Position numbers and translations under genes: made by a program. DNA of 64,000 nucleotides, taken from assembly GCF_002960625.1 (NCBI RefSeq), contig NZ_POJH01000011.1, forward strand, positions 35,211-99,210, in the 5' to 3' direction. A model generated the notes under the pieces. That model was not told the DNA's origin. It was given only the letters and a program-made list of their open reading frames with translations, and ran no database searches. Source of the stretch: Streptococcus suis (GTDB lineage: Bacteria > Bacillota > Bacilli > Lactobacillales > Streptococcaceae). Shown piece by piece: positions 1 through 9,428 of this stretch (positions within the stretch are counted from its first letter, which is position 1; every line of letters starts with the position of its first letter).

Positions 1-2
1 CG

Positions 3-2087
3 ATTTCCTATCAAACATCTAAAGGTCACAGCTTTGTTGCTTCTAAGATGGGCGAATCAGCTATGGAGAAATTAAAGACATCTGTTTCAGAGACAATTAC
101 TGAAACCTACACGACAGCCGTTTTTGATAGTATGAGAGAAATTCAAAACGGCATGGTTGAGGCAGCAGATGGAAGCCAACAATTAACAAATGGTGCCAGT
201 CAATTGGAATCAGGCAGTCAAACACTCTCAAATGGACTGACTACTTTAACGACTTCGGGTCAAGCACTCGTGACAGGAGCAAATCAATTGGCCACCGGTC
301 TCGTATCTTATACAGATGGAGTCAATCAGGCTGCGATAGGCAGTCAAACACTGTCCAGTGGCTTAACCACCTACACAAATGGGGTAGCTAGTCTTGCTTC
401 AGGTGCGGAGCAATTAAATGCCAATTCCTCTCAGCTCATCGCTGGGGTGGGACAATTGCAATCAGGAGCAAGCCAGGTTGAACAACTGGTAACAGGAGCC
501 AATCAATTGCAGGCAGGCTTGGAGCAACTCGCTAGTTCAACTAGTTTGTCTGCTGAACAGTCTAGTCAGATACAAGCACTCTTGACAGGGCTTCCTCAGT
601 TGCAGGCGGCCATCAACCAATTAAATGCCAGCCTATCCAGTATCGGAGGACTTGCAGTAGATACAAGCAGTTTATCCCATCTCTTGACGGAGATGGGGGC
701 TCAGGCTCAAGGCTTGTTGACAGCAGCCCAAGCTGATAAAACAGCCAGCATTGAAGCCTTGCAAGCAACAGCTACCTATCAAAACTTGACAGCTGATCAG
801 CAAGCTGAATTGGTTGGAGCCCTCCAAAACTCTCCTTCTACAACAGTGACAGCGGCTCAAACGATTTTGGGTCAATTATCTCAACTGAGTCAAGCCTTAT
901 CTAGTCTACAAAGTCTTTCTGGCATGGCAACACAAATGAGCCAGCTACAATCAGCTGTCGGTCAGATCAACACGGCTGCCAATCAAGCATTGCCAGGCGC
1001 CGCAACAGCCATTGAAAACCTATCAAGTGGCTTGAGTCAGGTCAACACCGCCTTGAACCAACAAGTTCTACCAGGAACTCAAGCCTTAACGAGTGGTGTG
1101 AGTCAACTTCAAACGCAATTATCAAATGGAGCAAGTCAGCTCATGTCAGGAGTAACAGCCTATACCGCAGGTGTTGCCCAATTAGCAGAGGGTGGAGCCC
1201 AGTTGGTTGTGAATAATAGTAGTATCCAATCAGGAGGTGGCCAGTTAACATCAGGATTGGCAACCTTGGCCTCCAACTCCAATCAGCTTGTCAGTGGTTC
1301 AGGACAACTGGCTTCTGGTAGTCAGCAATTGATTTCTGGTGCAGAACAGTTGGCTAGTGGCGGTCAAACCTTGACAAGCGGTATTACTAGCCTCCGCACA
1401 GGTAGTGAAACCCTAACGAATTCACTCAGCTCAGCCAGTCAACAACTATCAGTCGTCTCTGTAGAAGATAAAAATGCACAAGCAGTTTCTCAACCAGTCA
1501 CCTTGGAACACAGTGACCAAGATGATGTGAAGACCAACGGAGTCGGCATGGCTCCTTACATGGTATCAGTCGCACTGATGGTTGCAGCCTTATCAGCGAA
1601 TGTTATTTTTGTCAAACACATTGATAATCGCTCCTACAAGAATCGTTGGGACTGGGCTAGAGGAAAATTCTTGCTCAATGGTATCATTGCTAGTCTAGCA
1701 GCAGTGATTCTGTACGGTGTTCTTCGCTTGATTGGAATCGAACCGGCTCATCCAATGGCAACCTTGGGATTAATCCTCTTAGCTTCTTGGACCTTCATGG
1801 CCCTCGTTACAGCTCTGGTGGGCTGGGACAATCGTTTCGGATCCTTCGCAAGTTTAATTCTCTTGTTACTACAGCTTGGCTCAAGCGCAGGTACCTATCC
1901 AATTGAACTCAGCCCACGCTTCTTCCAAGTCATTCAGCCCTATCTTCCAATGACCTATTCTGTTTCAGGTCTTCGTCAAACCATTTCTATGGTTGGAAAT
2001 AGTAGTCATCAAACATGGATGCTTAGTCTCTTCTTGATTGGATTCACGGGATTGGGGCTCTTGATTTATCGACCTACTGAGGAGTAG
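3..2087 (+). CDS. YhgE/Pip-family membrane protein, C-terminal part
   Basis: The reading frame is open to the left edge, so the N-terminus (normally one membrane segment plus an extracytoplasmic region) is missing; the first in-frame ATG at 48 is internal. About 450 residues form a long Ser/Thr/Gln/Gly-rich array of 7- and 11-residue steps of the type L..G...L..GS..L, as in YhgE/Pip phage-infection-type proteins. From about residue 505 there are hydrophobic segments typical of the ABC-2-like membrane region of this family. It is probably a membrane protein with a long extracellular stalk. Members have been linked to phage adsorption and to type VII secretion, but no role can be read here. A terminator follows directly. 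Confidence 0.85.
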   Translation: MSYQTSKGHSFVASKMGESAMEKLKTSVSETITETYTTAVFDSMREIQNGMVEAADGSQQLTNGASQLESGSQTLSNGLTTLTTSGQALVTGANQLATGLVSYTDGVNQAAIGSQTLSSGLTTYTNGVASLASGAEQLNANSSQLIAGVGQLQSGASQVEQLVTGANQLQAGLEQLASSTSLSAEQSSQIQALLTGLPQLQAAINQLNASLSSIGGLAVDTSSLSHLLTEMGAQAQGLLTAAQADKTASIEALQATATYQNLTADQQAELVGALQNSPSTTVTAAQTILGQLSQLSQALSSLQSLSGMATQMSQLQSAVGQINTAANQALPGAATAIENLSSGLSQVNTALNQQVLPGTQALTSGVSQLQTQLSNGASQLMSGVTAYTAGVAQLAEGGAQLVVNNSSIQSGGGQLTSGLATLASNSNQLVSGSGQLASGSQQLISGAEQLASGGQTLTSGITSLRTGSETLTNSLSSASQQLSVVSVEDKNAQAVSQPVTLEHSDQDDVKTNGVGMAPYMVSVALMVAALSANVIFVKHIDNRSYKNRWDWARGKFLLNGIIASLAAVILYGVLRLIGIEPAHPMATLGLILLASWTFMALVTALVGWDNRFGSFASLILLLLQLGSSAGTYPIELSPRFFQVIQPYLPMTYSVSGLRQTISMVGNSSHQTWMLSLFLIGFTGLGLLIYRPTEE

Positions 2088-2097
2088 TTTTTGGGAC

Positions 2098-2132
2098 AAT
2101 AGCAGAGCAGGTTTCCTGTTCTGCTATTTTTG
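2098..2132 (+). terminator. Rho-independent terminator after YhgE-like gene
   Basis: A 13-bp stem (2098-2110 with 2116-2128, one G-T pair) is followed by a T-rich run, directly after the stop codon at 2087. Confidence 0.85.
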
Positions 2133-2209
2133 CATTTTTTTACAAGCAACTATTTACAATGCCAAGAAAAAGGTGTACAATAAAATCAATCAATTCTAAG
2201 GAGGTTGAG

Positions 2210-3103
2210 ATGTTAGAAGTTCGTCACTTATGTAAAAGTTACGGGACCAAGGAAGTCTTGCAGGACATTTCATTCACGATTCCATCAGGAACAATCTGTG
2301 GTCTAGTAGGGAAAAATGGTGCCGGTAAAACAACCTTTTTCCATTCCTTACTGCGTTTTGTCAGCTACGAGGGAGAGATTATCTTGGATCAGCAGGCTGT
2401 CACGCCAGCTTTGTTCCCAAAAATCGGCTACCTGCCAGAAGAGCGGAGCCTCATGCCCAAGTTGACCATTTTTGATCAGGTGCGGTATCTGGCTAGCCTT
2501 AAGGGCATGACCAGCAAGGAAGTAGCGGAAAAATTGCCTGTATGGATGGAGCGATTGCAGGTCAAGGGCAAGATGAATGACAAGATAAAGAGTCTATCCA
2601 AGGGGAATCAACAGAAAATTCAATTGATTGTTACCTTGATACATCAGCCAAGTTTAATCATTTTAGATGAGCCATTTTCTGGTCTTGATCCTGTTAATAC
2701 GGATCTCTTGAAACGGGTTATTTTGGAAGAAAAAGAACGCGGAGCGACTCTCATTTTCTCAGATCATGTCATGACCAATGTGGAGGAACTCTGTGACCAA
2801 CTGCTCATGATTCAAGATGGTCAATTGGTTCTCAATGGGGGCATTCAGGATATCCGCCGTCAATTTGGTCGGACAAGGCTCTTCCTATCATCTGATATCC
2901 CGAAAGAACGTTTGGAAGGTCTGCCCCATGTCCTTTCTATTCAGATGACCAATCAAGACAAGTGGCGACTAGTCTTGGATGATGAATCAGCAGGTCAGGA
3001 ATTGTTCCAGTTGATTAGTGGTGGGCAGTATCTGACCACCTTTGACCAGCAGGCTCCAACTATTGATGAAATCTTTAAAATGAAATCGGGGGTGGCAGAA
3101 TGA
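2210..3103 (+). CDS. ABC transporter ATP-binding protein (NatA/YhaQ type)
   Basis: Single ABC cassette of 297 residues with Walker A GKNGAGKTT, signature LSKGNQQK, Walker B LIILDEP and the H-loop in FSDHV, then a C-terminal extension typical of Na+/multidrug exporter ATPases. The start at 2210 is chosen because an AAGGAGG ribosome site ends 5 nt upstream; the longer frame from 2159 has none. Its stop overlaps the permease start by ATGA (3100-3103), so the pair forms one exporter operon. The substrate cannot be told from sequence; NatAB-like sodium export or drug export are the usual family roles. Confidence 0.9.
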   Translation: MLEVRHLCKSYGTKEVLQDISFTIPSGTICGLVGKNGAGKTTFFHSLLRFVSYEGEIILDQQAVTPALFPKIGYLPEERSLMPKLTIFDQVRYLASLKGMTSKEVAEKLPVWMERLQVKGKMNDKIKSLSKGNQQKIQLIVTLIHQPSLIILDEPFSGLDPVNTDLLKRVILEEKERGATLIFSDHVMTNVEELCDQLLMIQDGQLVLNGGIQDIRRQFGRTRLFLSSDIPKERLEGLPHVLSIQMTNQDKWRLVLDDESAGQELFQLISGGQYLTTFDQQAPTIDEIFKMKSGVAE

Positions 3104-4317
3104 AAGCTTTGTTATTAGTTGCAAAAGAAACCTATCTCCGTCAGGTCAAATCCTGGTCCTTTGTTTTTATGGTCCTATCTCCCTTCCTCTTTCTCGGCTT
3201 ATCTTTGGGATCAGCCTATCTAACAAGCTCTAGCATGAATGCTGGGTCGGAAAAAATTGGTCTCGTAAGTGAGGACTTTATGGCCCACATGGCCTTTGCC
3301 ACCCTCGATTTAGACCTGGTTCTTGTGACAGAAGAAGAAGCCAAGCAACAGCTTTCAGAAGAAGAGTTGGCAGGCTATATCAAGGTCGCAGTTGTGGACC
3401 AGCAATACCAGGCGACCTATCATGGAAAAGAGGTCCCTTCTCAATCCGTTCAGCAAACCTTCCAGTCTATTCTAGAGAGCTTGCAGCAGCAACTTAATGA
3501 AGCAAATGCTCAACTGACACCAACTCAGCTTGAAGTTCTAGCCATCCAGCCTTCCTATGTGGAGGAAGTTGGTGACCAAGAGGGGCTGGAAAAAATTGGG
3601 CAGATGATTACCTTCTTTGGCTTGATTTTCCTCATGTACATCATGACTATTGTTTATGCTTCTACAACTGCCCAGGAAGTAGCCAGTGAAAAGGGAACGA
3701 AAATCATGGAAGTAATTTTCTCTAGTGTTCCAGCCTGGACCTATTTCTATGGTCGCATCTTTGGCATCTTCCTCGTCATTGCGACCCATTTGGGTGTCTA
3801 TCTTGTAGGTGGCATCTTGGCCTATCACCTAGCAGGACAATTGGAATTGACCAAGGAAATCTTTGAGTCAAACCAGGTCTTGGTGCAAGCTGTTTTAGAC
3901 AACTTGGACTGGACCATGATTCTCTTTGCTATTTTCGGCCTGCTCCTAGGAGTAACCCTGGCTTCCTTGTGTGGCTCTCTTGTGGTGAGGCCAGAAGATG
4001 TCAACAAGGCTGTTCAACCTGTTATTTATCCTATTATCATCGGCTTTTTAGGGGCCATGACCTTTGGGCAACAAGCCCAAGAACATATGGTGGTGAAAAT
4101 CGGATCCTACATCCCATTTTTATCCTCCTTCTTTATGCCGATTCGCCAGATAAATGGCTGGGCAAGTAGCTGGGAGACCTGGCTATCTTTCTTCATTCTC
4201 GCAGCGACCACGATTGGCGCAATCGTCTTTATAGGTAAATCCTATGCAGGCTTGATTTTACAGACCGATGATATCGGCTTTTGGAGAAGCTTGAAAAAAG
4301 GCTTAACGAGTAAGTAA
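3100..4317 (+). CDS. ABC transporter permease (NatB/YhaP type)
   Basis: 405 residues: one N-terminal membrane segment (about residues 20-42), an extracytoplasmic domain to about residue 165, then about five membrane segments. The motif ASEKGTKIMEVIFSS at the entrance of the membrane domain is characteristic of ABC-2 permeases of the NatB family. It is translationally coupled to the ATPase by an ATGA overlap and should form the membrane half of the same exporter. It is followed by a bidirectional terminator shared with the convergent DUF4097 gene. Confidence 0.9.
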   Translation: MKALLLVAKETYLRQVKSWSFVFMVLSPFLFLGLSLGSAYLTSSSMNAGSEKIGLVSEDFMAHMAFATLDLDLVLVTEEEAKQQLSEEELAGYIKVAVVDQQYQATYHGKEVPSQSVQQTFQSILESLQQQLNEANAQLTPTQLEVLAIQPSYVEEVGDQEGLEKIGQMITFFGLIFLMYIMTIVYASTTAQEVASEKGTKIMEVIFSSVPAWTYFYGRIFGIFLVIATHLGVYLVGGILAYHLAGQLELTKEIFESNQVLVQAVLDNLDWTMILFAIFGLLLGVTLASLCGSLVVRPEDVNKAVQPVIYPIIIGFLGAMTFGQQAQEHMVVKIGSYIPFLSSFFMPIRQINGWASSWETWLSFFILAATTIGAIVFIGKSYAGLILQTDDIGFWRSLKKGLTSK

Positions 4318-4341
4318 GTCTGCCTACAATAGATAGAACGA

Positions 4342-4374
4342 AAAGACCAACTTAGGATTCCTAAGTTGGTCTTT
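4342..4374. terminator. Bidirectional terminator
   Basis: A perfect 15-bp stem (4342-4356 with 4360-4374) with a 3-nt loop is flanked by A-run on the left and T-run on the right. It lies between the convergent permease gene and the DUF4097 gene and can serve both. Confidence 0.9.
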
Positions 4375-4391
4375 GTTAGCTGTTCGGTCAT

Positions 4392-5462
4392 TTATTTTGG
4401 ATCACGGAGGTTGATAGTCGCGTTGGTTGCTTCAACGGTTAATTTGTTTTTACTTTCTTTTTTCTCAACCGTCAGACTAAAACCATCTTCTGTTTCCTTG
4501 ACCTCTAGTTTTTCATACTGGTCTCTTGTAAAGATACCAATGTCTTTCAACTGACTTTCGTCAATCAGACTTGATTCGCTTTGGGCAGTTTCCCACTCTT
4601 CATCTGACTCGTAGTAGTAGCCCATAAATTCGCCTAGACTTCTCACGTCAAGCTTATTTTGAATCTGGAGGTTGATGTCTGCTAATGATTGGTCAGTCAG
4701 ATCGATATTGGTCACGGTATAAGCTCGGTCTTCGTGTGGGAGGAATTTATTGTCTCCTAGGAGAGTTCCTTCAATCAAATCCAGTTGACCATAGTTTTCA
4801 ACAGAAACATTTTCGAGCTGGGTCTGATAGAAATGGATATTGTCACCTTGTGCAGAGATAGTGGTATTTTTAATCGTTGATTTACTGATATTTGTATAGT
4901 AACTACTTACAGTACCTGATTCCAATTGGACATTGTTGAGATAGAGCATCCCGCCTTGCTCGACGGTCATTTCCTTGATATGGACATTTTCGATGTAGAG
5001 ACTATCGTAGTAGCGATTATAGGCATTGTTACTGATGAGTCTGTCCAGCTGCTTACCTGTTGGAACCTCAATGGTAACTGAGTAGATGTCGATGGCGTCA
5101 TCGGCTAATCTTTCCCCGAGAACCTGCATGATACCTTGAATGGACAGTTGGGGATTTTTGGAGCTAAGGGCCAGAGTGCCGTTTTTCTCGGTAACTTCAA
5201 CTGTGTTGTGGGTGTTATTTTTTGAGTTGGCATAGGACACATGGAAGAGTCCGTCGGTTGATTCCTTGATTGTAACTGAATGCGGAAGATCTCTAATCTG
5301 GATTTCTGATAGGGAAGTATAGGATGTTTGAACCTGATTCGGCTTTGCAATTTCTTCCAGGCGGTTGAGACCACCAGAGAAAAATCCGATTCCGACCAGA
5401 ATCAAGCCAGCAATCAAGCTGACAAAGCCCGTGATGAGGGCGATAGTAAGTTTCTTTTTCAT
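4392..5462 (-). CDS. DUF4097-family beta-strand repeat protein
   Basis: 356 residues with an N-terminal signal-anchor (about residues 5-30) followed by a region of alternating beta-type segments with many Asn, Ser, Thr and Tyr, as in DUF4097 (putative adhesin/beta-helix) proteins. Its ATG overlaps the stop of the upstream DUF1700 gene (ATGA, 5459-5462), and the operon order PadR-DUF1700-DUF4097 is common in Firmicutes. It is probably surface exposed, anchored by the N-terminal segment. The biochemical role of the family is not established; envelope stress sensing is one suggestion. Confidence 0.8.
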   Translation of the reverse strand: MKKKLTIALITGFVSLIAGLILVGIGFFSGGLNRLEEIAKPNQVQTSYTSLSEIQIRDLPHSVTIKESTDGLFHVSYANSKNNTHNTVEVTEKNGTLALSSKNPQLSIQGIMQVLGERLADDAIDIYSVTIEVPTGKQLDRLISNNAYNRYYDSLYIENVHIKEMTVEQGGMLYLNNVQLESGTVSSYYTNISKSTIKNTTISAQGDNIHFYQTQLENVSVENYGQLDLIEGTLLGDNKFLPHEDRAYTVTNIDLTDQSLADINLQIQNKLDVRSLGEFMGYYYESDEEWETAQSESSLIDESQLKDIGIFTRDQYEKLEVKETEDGFSLTVEKKESKNKLTVEATNATINLRDPK

Positions 5463-6214
5463 GCTCGTTTACCTCGTTTCAAGATCCATTGGAAGAAGGT
5501 TTTGACCAATCGCCATGCCCAATAGGAGAAAAATCCGGTCAAAAGGTAGAGTAGGATGGCCGCACCAAGCAGAGATAAGCCAGCGCCAAAACCCATGATG
5601 AAGACATTGAATCCTTTTGAAAGCAAGGTAAATCCTTCCCAAATCAAGGAACCACCAGTAACCATCAAGCCGACTCCCAAGCCAAATGCACCAATGATGA
5701 AGGCGACAATTAATAATACCAAGCCCAACAAGGCCCCGATCAGCAAGAGAAGAAGAGGGATGGTAATCGGAAGAGTAATCAGAGCAAGACTGGCCAACCA
5801 AACTGTTTTCCGTGTATGTTTCAATTGCTCTAAGTTTTTACCGATGTAAAAAGCTGCGCTGATAGTGACCAGGAAGATTCCCATGATTCCAAGCAGTGGT
5901 TCAACAAAGAGGAAGAAAGCAGAGATGAGAAGGGCAGCGCTCAACAAAGCCAAAGTGAGCAAGAAGCGCTTGTCCTGAGGACTGGTCACATCTTCTGTTG
6001 GAGCTGTATCTTCTAGTTGACGGTTGAGCATGTTGTTAATCAGCTCACTAGCAGCTTCCTTTGGTGAGCCTAGCTCTTCGATAATGTCGGCTTCCCGTTC
6101 TGGACCAGCCTCGTCAAAGTATTCTTCAAAAAAGTTTTTGGCTTCCAAGTATTCCTTGTGGGGCAACTTTTTCAAATGTTTTTCAAGTTGCTCCATGTAC
6201 TCAGTTCTTGTCAT
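5459..6214 (-). CDS. DUF1700 membrane protein
   Basis: 251 residues. The N-terminal 60 residues (TRTEYMEQLEKHLKKLP, then FFEEYFDEAG) match the conserved start of DUF1700/HAAS-domain proteins. A run of hydrophobic segments follows from about residue 85 to 240. The HAAS domain is usually found next to PadR-like regulators and is thought to interact with them. The start codon overlaps the end of the PadR gene by 14 bp, so production is coupled. Probably a membrane partner or signal transducer of the regulator; this last point is inference. Confidence 0.82.
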   Translation of the reverse strand: MTRTEYMEQLEKHLKKLPHKEYLEAKNFFEEYFDEAGPEREADIIEELGSPKEAASELINNMLNRQLEDTAPTEDVTSPQDKRFLLTLALLSAALLISAFFLFVEPLLGIMGIFLVTISAAFYIGKNLEQLKHTRKTVWLASLALITLPITIPLLLLLIGALLGLVLLIVAFIIGAFGLGVGLMVTGGSLIWEGFTLLSKGFNVFIMGFGAGLSLLGAAILLYLLTGFFSYWAWRLVKTFFQWILKRGKRA

Positions 6215-6527
6215 GGCGGACGCTCCCTTCTATAATACCGTTGATGGTTGTTGTGTAGGTATCCCAATCATCTTTGAGCCGAACCAGTTCTTCATGGCCC
6301 AGCTGGGTCAGGCTGTAATACTTGCGCATGCGGCCTTGGTATTCTTGGGAGTAGGTGGTCAAAAAGTCATTTTGCTCTAGCTTTTTCAGGATAGGATAGA
6401 GGGCTGACTCCTTGATATTGGCAATCAGTTTGATGGTCTGACAGATTTCGTATCCGTAGGAATCATCGGATTCCAAAATAGCCATAATAAGAAATTCTGT
6501 CAGCACTGCGGGGACTGGAAAATGCAT
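6201..6527 (-). CDS. PadR-family transcriptional regulator
   Basis: 108 residues, the usual size of a short PadR repressor. It has a winged helix (LTEFLIMAILESDDSYGYEICQ, then ALYPILKKLEQND) and the beta-wing GRMRKYYSLTQLG. A ribosome site AGGAGTG lies upstream of 6527. It is the first gene of the operon with DUF1700 and DUF4097. Its promoter contains an inverted repeat overlapping the -10 element, which fits autorepression, the usual mode for this family. The inducing signal is unknown. Confidence 0.9.
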   Translation of the reverse strand: MHFPVPAVLTEFLIMAILESDDSYGYEICQTIKLIANIKESALYPILKKLEQNDFLTTYSQEYQGRMRKYYSLTQLGHEELVRLKDDWDTYTTTINGIIEGSVRHDKN

Positions 6528-6575
6528 AGGACACTCCTTTCTTTGGTAGTTGGGTGATTAGGTTTGGATTTGGTA

Positions 6576-6646
6576 TATATTTGTTATTTGTTATATATCA
6601 AATCTTGGTATATAACAAATATACACCTAAACAAATATTTTGTCAA
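6576..6646 (-). promoter_or_regulatory. PadR operon promoter and putative operator
   Basis: On the minus strand a TTGACA -35 (6641-6646), a 17-bp spacer and a TATATT -10 (6618-6623) precede the padR-like gene. A 12-bp arm pair (6576-6587 and 6612-6623) forms an inverted repeat whose distal arm covers the -10 box, the arrangement expected for an autoregulatory operator. Confidence 0.75.
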
Positions 6647-6708
6647 GAATATTTGTGCAAAAATTACCAAAAAAAATACGGCTGGAAGTCCAACCGTACT
6701 CATTCGGA

Positions 6709-7515
6709 TTAGTCGATGTAAAGTTTTGATTTGTTGCTGAGCCAGCTATAGAGCAGACCGATTAGAAGTCCACCACCGACATAGTTTCCAAGACCTGAGA
6801 AGAGGAAGTTCACAAGGACACTGGCCACAGACATACCTTCTACAGCTCCGCCATTTGCAAAGAAGGCAAGAGAGAAGGTAGAGAAGTTAGCGATCACGTG
6901 CTCAAAGCCAAGGAAGGCAAAGATGAAGATGATGAAAATCAAGGAAATAACACGTCCAGCATCATCCTTCATACGCATAGAGATGAAGACTGCGATGTTT
7001 ACAACGATGTTAGCGAAGATCCCTTCGATAAATTGTGTCAATGGTGTTTTCATCAATTTTGCAGTGGTGGCTTGGATTAGGTAGCTATGCTCATCCAAAT
7101 GTCCAACTTGGTAAGGCTGGGTGTAGGAGAGCAAGAAGCAGACGATAACCGCGCCGACAAAGTTGAAGAAAATACAGGTTGCCAAGATTTTCAATGCAGT
7201 CTTAGTAGGGATGACCTTGCGGTGAATAGCTGATGTCATATACATCATGTTTGATGTGCCGAGCTCAGCATTCATATACAAAATCATGACCAAGCACCAG
7301 CCGAACATAAGACCGTAACCGAATTTACCCAAACCATCTACGATGTGGTTGAGTTTGTCAGCCACATAGGCTGAGATGGCCAAACCGATTGCCAAATAAA
7401 CGCTGGCCATTGCGGCACGGATGGCATAGGCAAAGTAGTTGCTTTCGATCAAGTCGGCTTTTTTCTTGATACTCTTGTCGATATTATAAATCAGCGAATC
7501 TGGTTGTGCTGCCAT
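6709..7515 (-). CDS. Formate/nitrite transporter family channel
   Basis: 268 residues with six hydrophobic segments and FNT-family features: a conserved region SDYVADKLNH-like near the first helix and the GNYVGG loop near the C-terminus. FNT proteins are pentameric inner-membrane channels for formate, nitrite, lactate or hydrosulfide. In a fermenting streptococcus formate from pyruvate formate-lyase is the likeliest substrate, but that is inference. It stands alone between divergent and convergent neighbours with its own promoter region. Confidence 0.85.
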   Translation of the reverse strand: MAAQPDSLIYNIDKSIKKKADLIESNYFAYAIRAAMASVYLAIGLAISAYVADKLNHIVDGLGKFGYGLMFGWCLVMILYMNAELGTSNMMYMTSAIHRKVIPTKTALKILATCIFFNFVGAVIVCFLLSYTQPYQVGHLDEHSYLIQATTAKLMKTPLTQFIEGIFANIVVNIAVFISMRMKDDAGRVISLIFIIFIFAFLGFEHVIANFSTFSLAFFANGGAVEGMSVASVLVNFLFSGLGNYVGGGLLIGLLYSWLSNKSKLYID

Positions 7516-7545
7516 AATAATCCCCTTTGTATTTTAAAACGTATT

Positions 7546-7597
7546 TGAGAATGTTCTCACAATAGAAGAGTATAACAGAAAACCGCTAAAAAAGTAA
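7546..7597 (-). promoter_or_regulatory. FNT gene promoter with inverted repeat
   Basis: Minus-strand TATACT (7569-7574) with only a weak -35 match 17 bp further. Immediately downstream, TGAGAATGTTCTCA (7546-7559) is a 6-2-6 inverted repeat placed near the expected transcription start. The regulator is not identifiable. Confidence 0.45.
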
Positions 7598-7784
7598 GTG
7601 TTTTTCAGTAAAAAACAAAAGTAACCGTTATCAATTGACAGATGACCTTCATTTGTCTGAAAATCATGATATGTAGAAAGAATGGATATGAATATTTTAT
7701 GTGAAAGCTAAGTTATCTGCTCTGCTATTTTCCTGAAAACTATGCTACAATAAAGCTAGAAAAAATCGGAAATGAGGCTAGAAT

Positions 7785-9317
7785 ATGTCAGATGTTATTG
7801 CTTTTGGCTATGGAAGCAGTCGAGCGGAGATGCAGCTCAAGCGGCTCAATCGTCATGGAATCATCGCAGGTGCGACAGGTACAGGGAAGACAGTGACCTT
7901 AAAGGTCTTGGCAGAGAAGTTGAGTGATGCGGGAATCCCTGTCTTTCTGTCGGATATCAAGGGTGATTTGAATAGTTTGGTTGCGGCCAATACCAAGGAG
8001 ATTGATCCTAGTCGTCTAGAGAAGACTCACTATCATGATTATAGTCCAGTTGGCTATCCAGTTGAGTTGTGGGATGTCTTGGGGGAAAATGGGACTCCTG
8101 TCCGCATGACCATTTCAGAGCTGGGGCCTGTCTTACTGACACGTTTGTTGGGCTTGAATGACACTCAAGAATCTATACTGAATATCGTATTTAGTGTAGC
8201 AGATGAGCGTGGGCTGCTCTTGATTGACCTCATGGACCTGCGGGCTATGCTCAATTTTGTGGCTGAAAATGCGGCAGAGCTGAGCCAGTATTATGGAAAT
8301 ATTCCAGCTCGTTCGGTCGGTGCTATCTTGCGTAGTCTGGTTGTTTTGGAGCAACAAGGTGGTAAGATTTTCTTCGGTGAGCCAAGTCTGGAAATTGCTG
8401 ATTTGATGCGGACTGCAGAAGATGGCCGTGGGGTTATCAACGTTCTCCAAGCTACTCAGCTATTTAATCAACCAACATTATATTCAACGGTTCTTCTTAG
8501 CCTTTTGTCTGAGCTTTATGAAGTCTTGCCCGAGGTGGGTGATTTGGACAAGCCTAAGATTGTCTTCTTCTTTGATGAGGCCCATGTTCTCTTCAAAGAT
8601 ACACCGAAAGTTCTTCTTGAAAAGATTGAATTGATTGTCCGTTTGATTCGTTCAAAAGGTGTAGGTGTCTTCTTTGTAACGCAGAATCCGACGGATATTC
8701 CTGATAGCGTGGCAGCCCAGTTGGGCAACCGCATCCAACATGGTCTTCGCGCCTTTACACCAAAAGAGCTCAAGACAGTCGCGACTGTTGCCGAAACCTT
8801 CCGACAAGAAGGTGATGAGGATTTGGCCAAGGTCATTCAGGAATTGCAGGTAGGTGAAGCGGTTGTGTCTACTCTGCAAGCTGACGGGACACCAAGCTTT
8901 GCGGATCGAGTATTGATTTATCCTCCAAAGAGTATGCTGGGAACGGTGGAGCCAAGCGCCCTCTTGTCAGTTATCAATAATTCTCCTTTGATGGAAAAAT
9001 ATGCTGACGCGGTCAATCGTGAGTCAGCCCATGAGCAGATTTTAGCCATGACAGAGGCTAAAGAAGCCGAACTCATCAAAAAAGCAGAGCAGGCCGAGGC
9101 GGAAAAACAGGCAGAAAAAGAAGCTAAGGCAGCCGCAAAAATGGAAGAGAAATCCCAGAAAGAAGCAACTAAAGCTGCGCAAAAAGCCAGTCAGCCAGCC
9201 AGTCGCAAAACAGATTCCATGATGGATCGTTTTACCAAGAACCTGATGAGTCAGGTCGGACGGGAAGTTGGGCGCGTGGTAACTCGTGGTATTATGGGCA
9301 TGTTAAAAGGAAAATAA
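7785..9317 (+). CDS. HerA-like ATPase, DUF853 (YjgR) family
   Basis: 510 residues. Walker A GATGTGKTVT (about residues 29-38), a Walker B-like strand KIVFFFDEAH, and an Arg/Gln region FFVTQNPTDIP fit the HerA/FtsK-type ATPase fold of the DUF853 family. Residues 420-480 are an Ala/Glu/Lys-rich coiled coil, and the end is basic (VGREVGRVVTRGIMG). Family members are cytoplasmic P-loop ATPases of unclear function; some HerA relatives act with nucleases in DNA processing or defence, but no nuclease partner is adjacent here. An extended -10 (TGCTACAAT) lies about 35 bp upstream. Confidence 0.85.
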   Translation: MSDVIAFGYGSSRAEMQLKRLNRHGIIAGATGTGKTVTLKVLAEKLSDAGIPVFLSDIKGDLNSLVAANTKEIDPSRLEKTHYHDYSPVGYPVELWDVLGENGTPVRMTISELGPVLLTRLLGLNDTQESILNIVFSVADERGLLLIDLMDLRAMLNFVAENAAELSQYYGNIPARSVGAILRSLVVLEQQGGKIFFGEPSLEIADLMRTAEDGRGVINVLQATQLFNQPTLYSTVLLSLLSELYEVLPEVGDLDKPKIVFFFDEAHVLFKDTPKVLLEKIELIVRLIRSKGVGVFFVTQNPTDIPDSVAAQLGNRIQHGLRAFTPKELKTVATVAETFRQEGDEDLAKVIQELQVGEAVVSTLQADGTPSFADRVLIYPPKSMLGTVEPSALLSVINNSPLMEKYADAVNRESAHEQILAMTEAKEAELIKKAEQAEAEKQAEKEAKAAAKMEEKSQKEATKAAQKASQPASRKTDSMMDRFTKNLMSQVGREVGRVVTRGIMGMLKGK

Positions 9318-9323
9318 ACGATT

Positions 9324-9353
9324 AAACTGGGAAGGAAACTTCTCAGTTTTTTA
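9324..9353 (+). terminator. Rho-independent terminator
   Basis: An 11-bp imperfect stem (9324-9334 with 9339-9349), GAAA loop and T-run directly after the HerA-like gene. Confidence 0.8.
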
Positions 9354-9428
9354 TCTAGACAAAGTTCTTGCCAGATACCACAAAATTCGTTAAAATAAAC
9401 GCAAATCACTAGTTAGTAAGGAGTTGCC

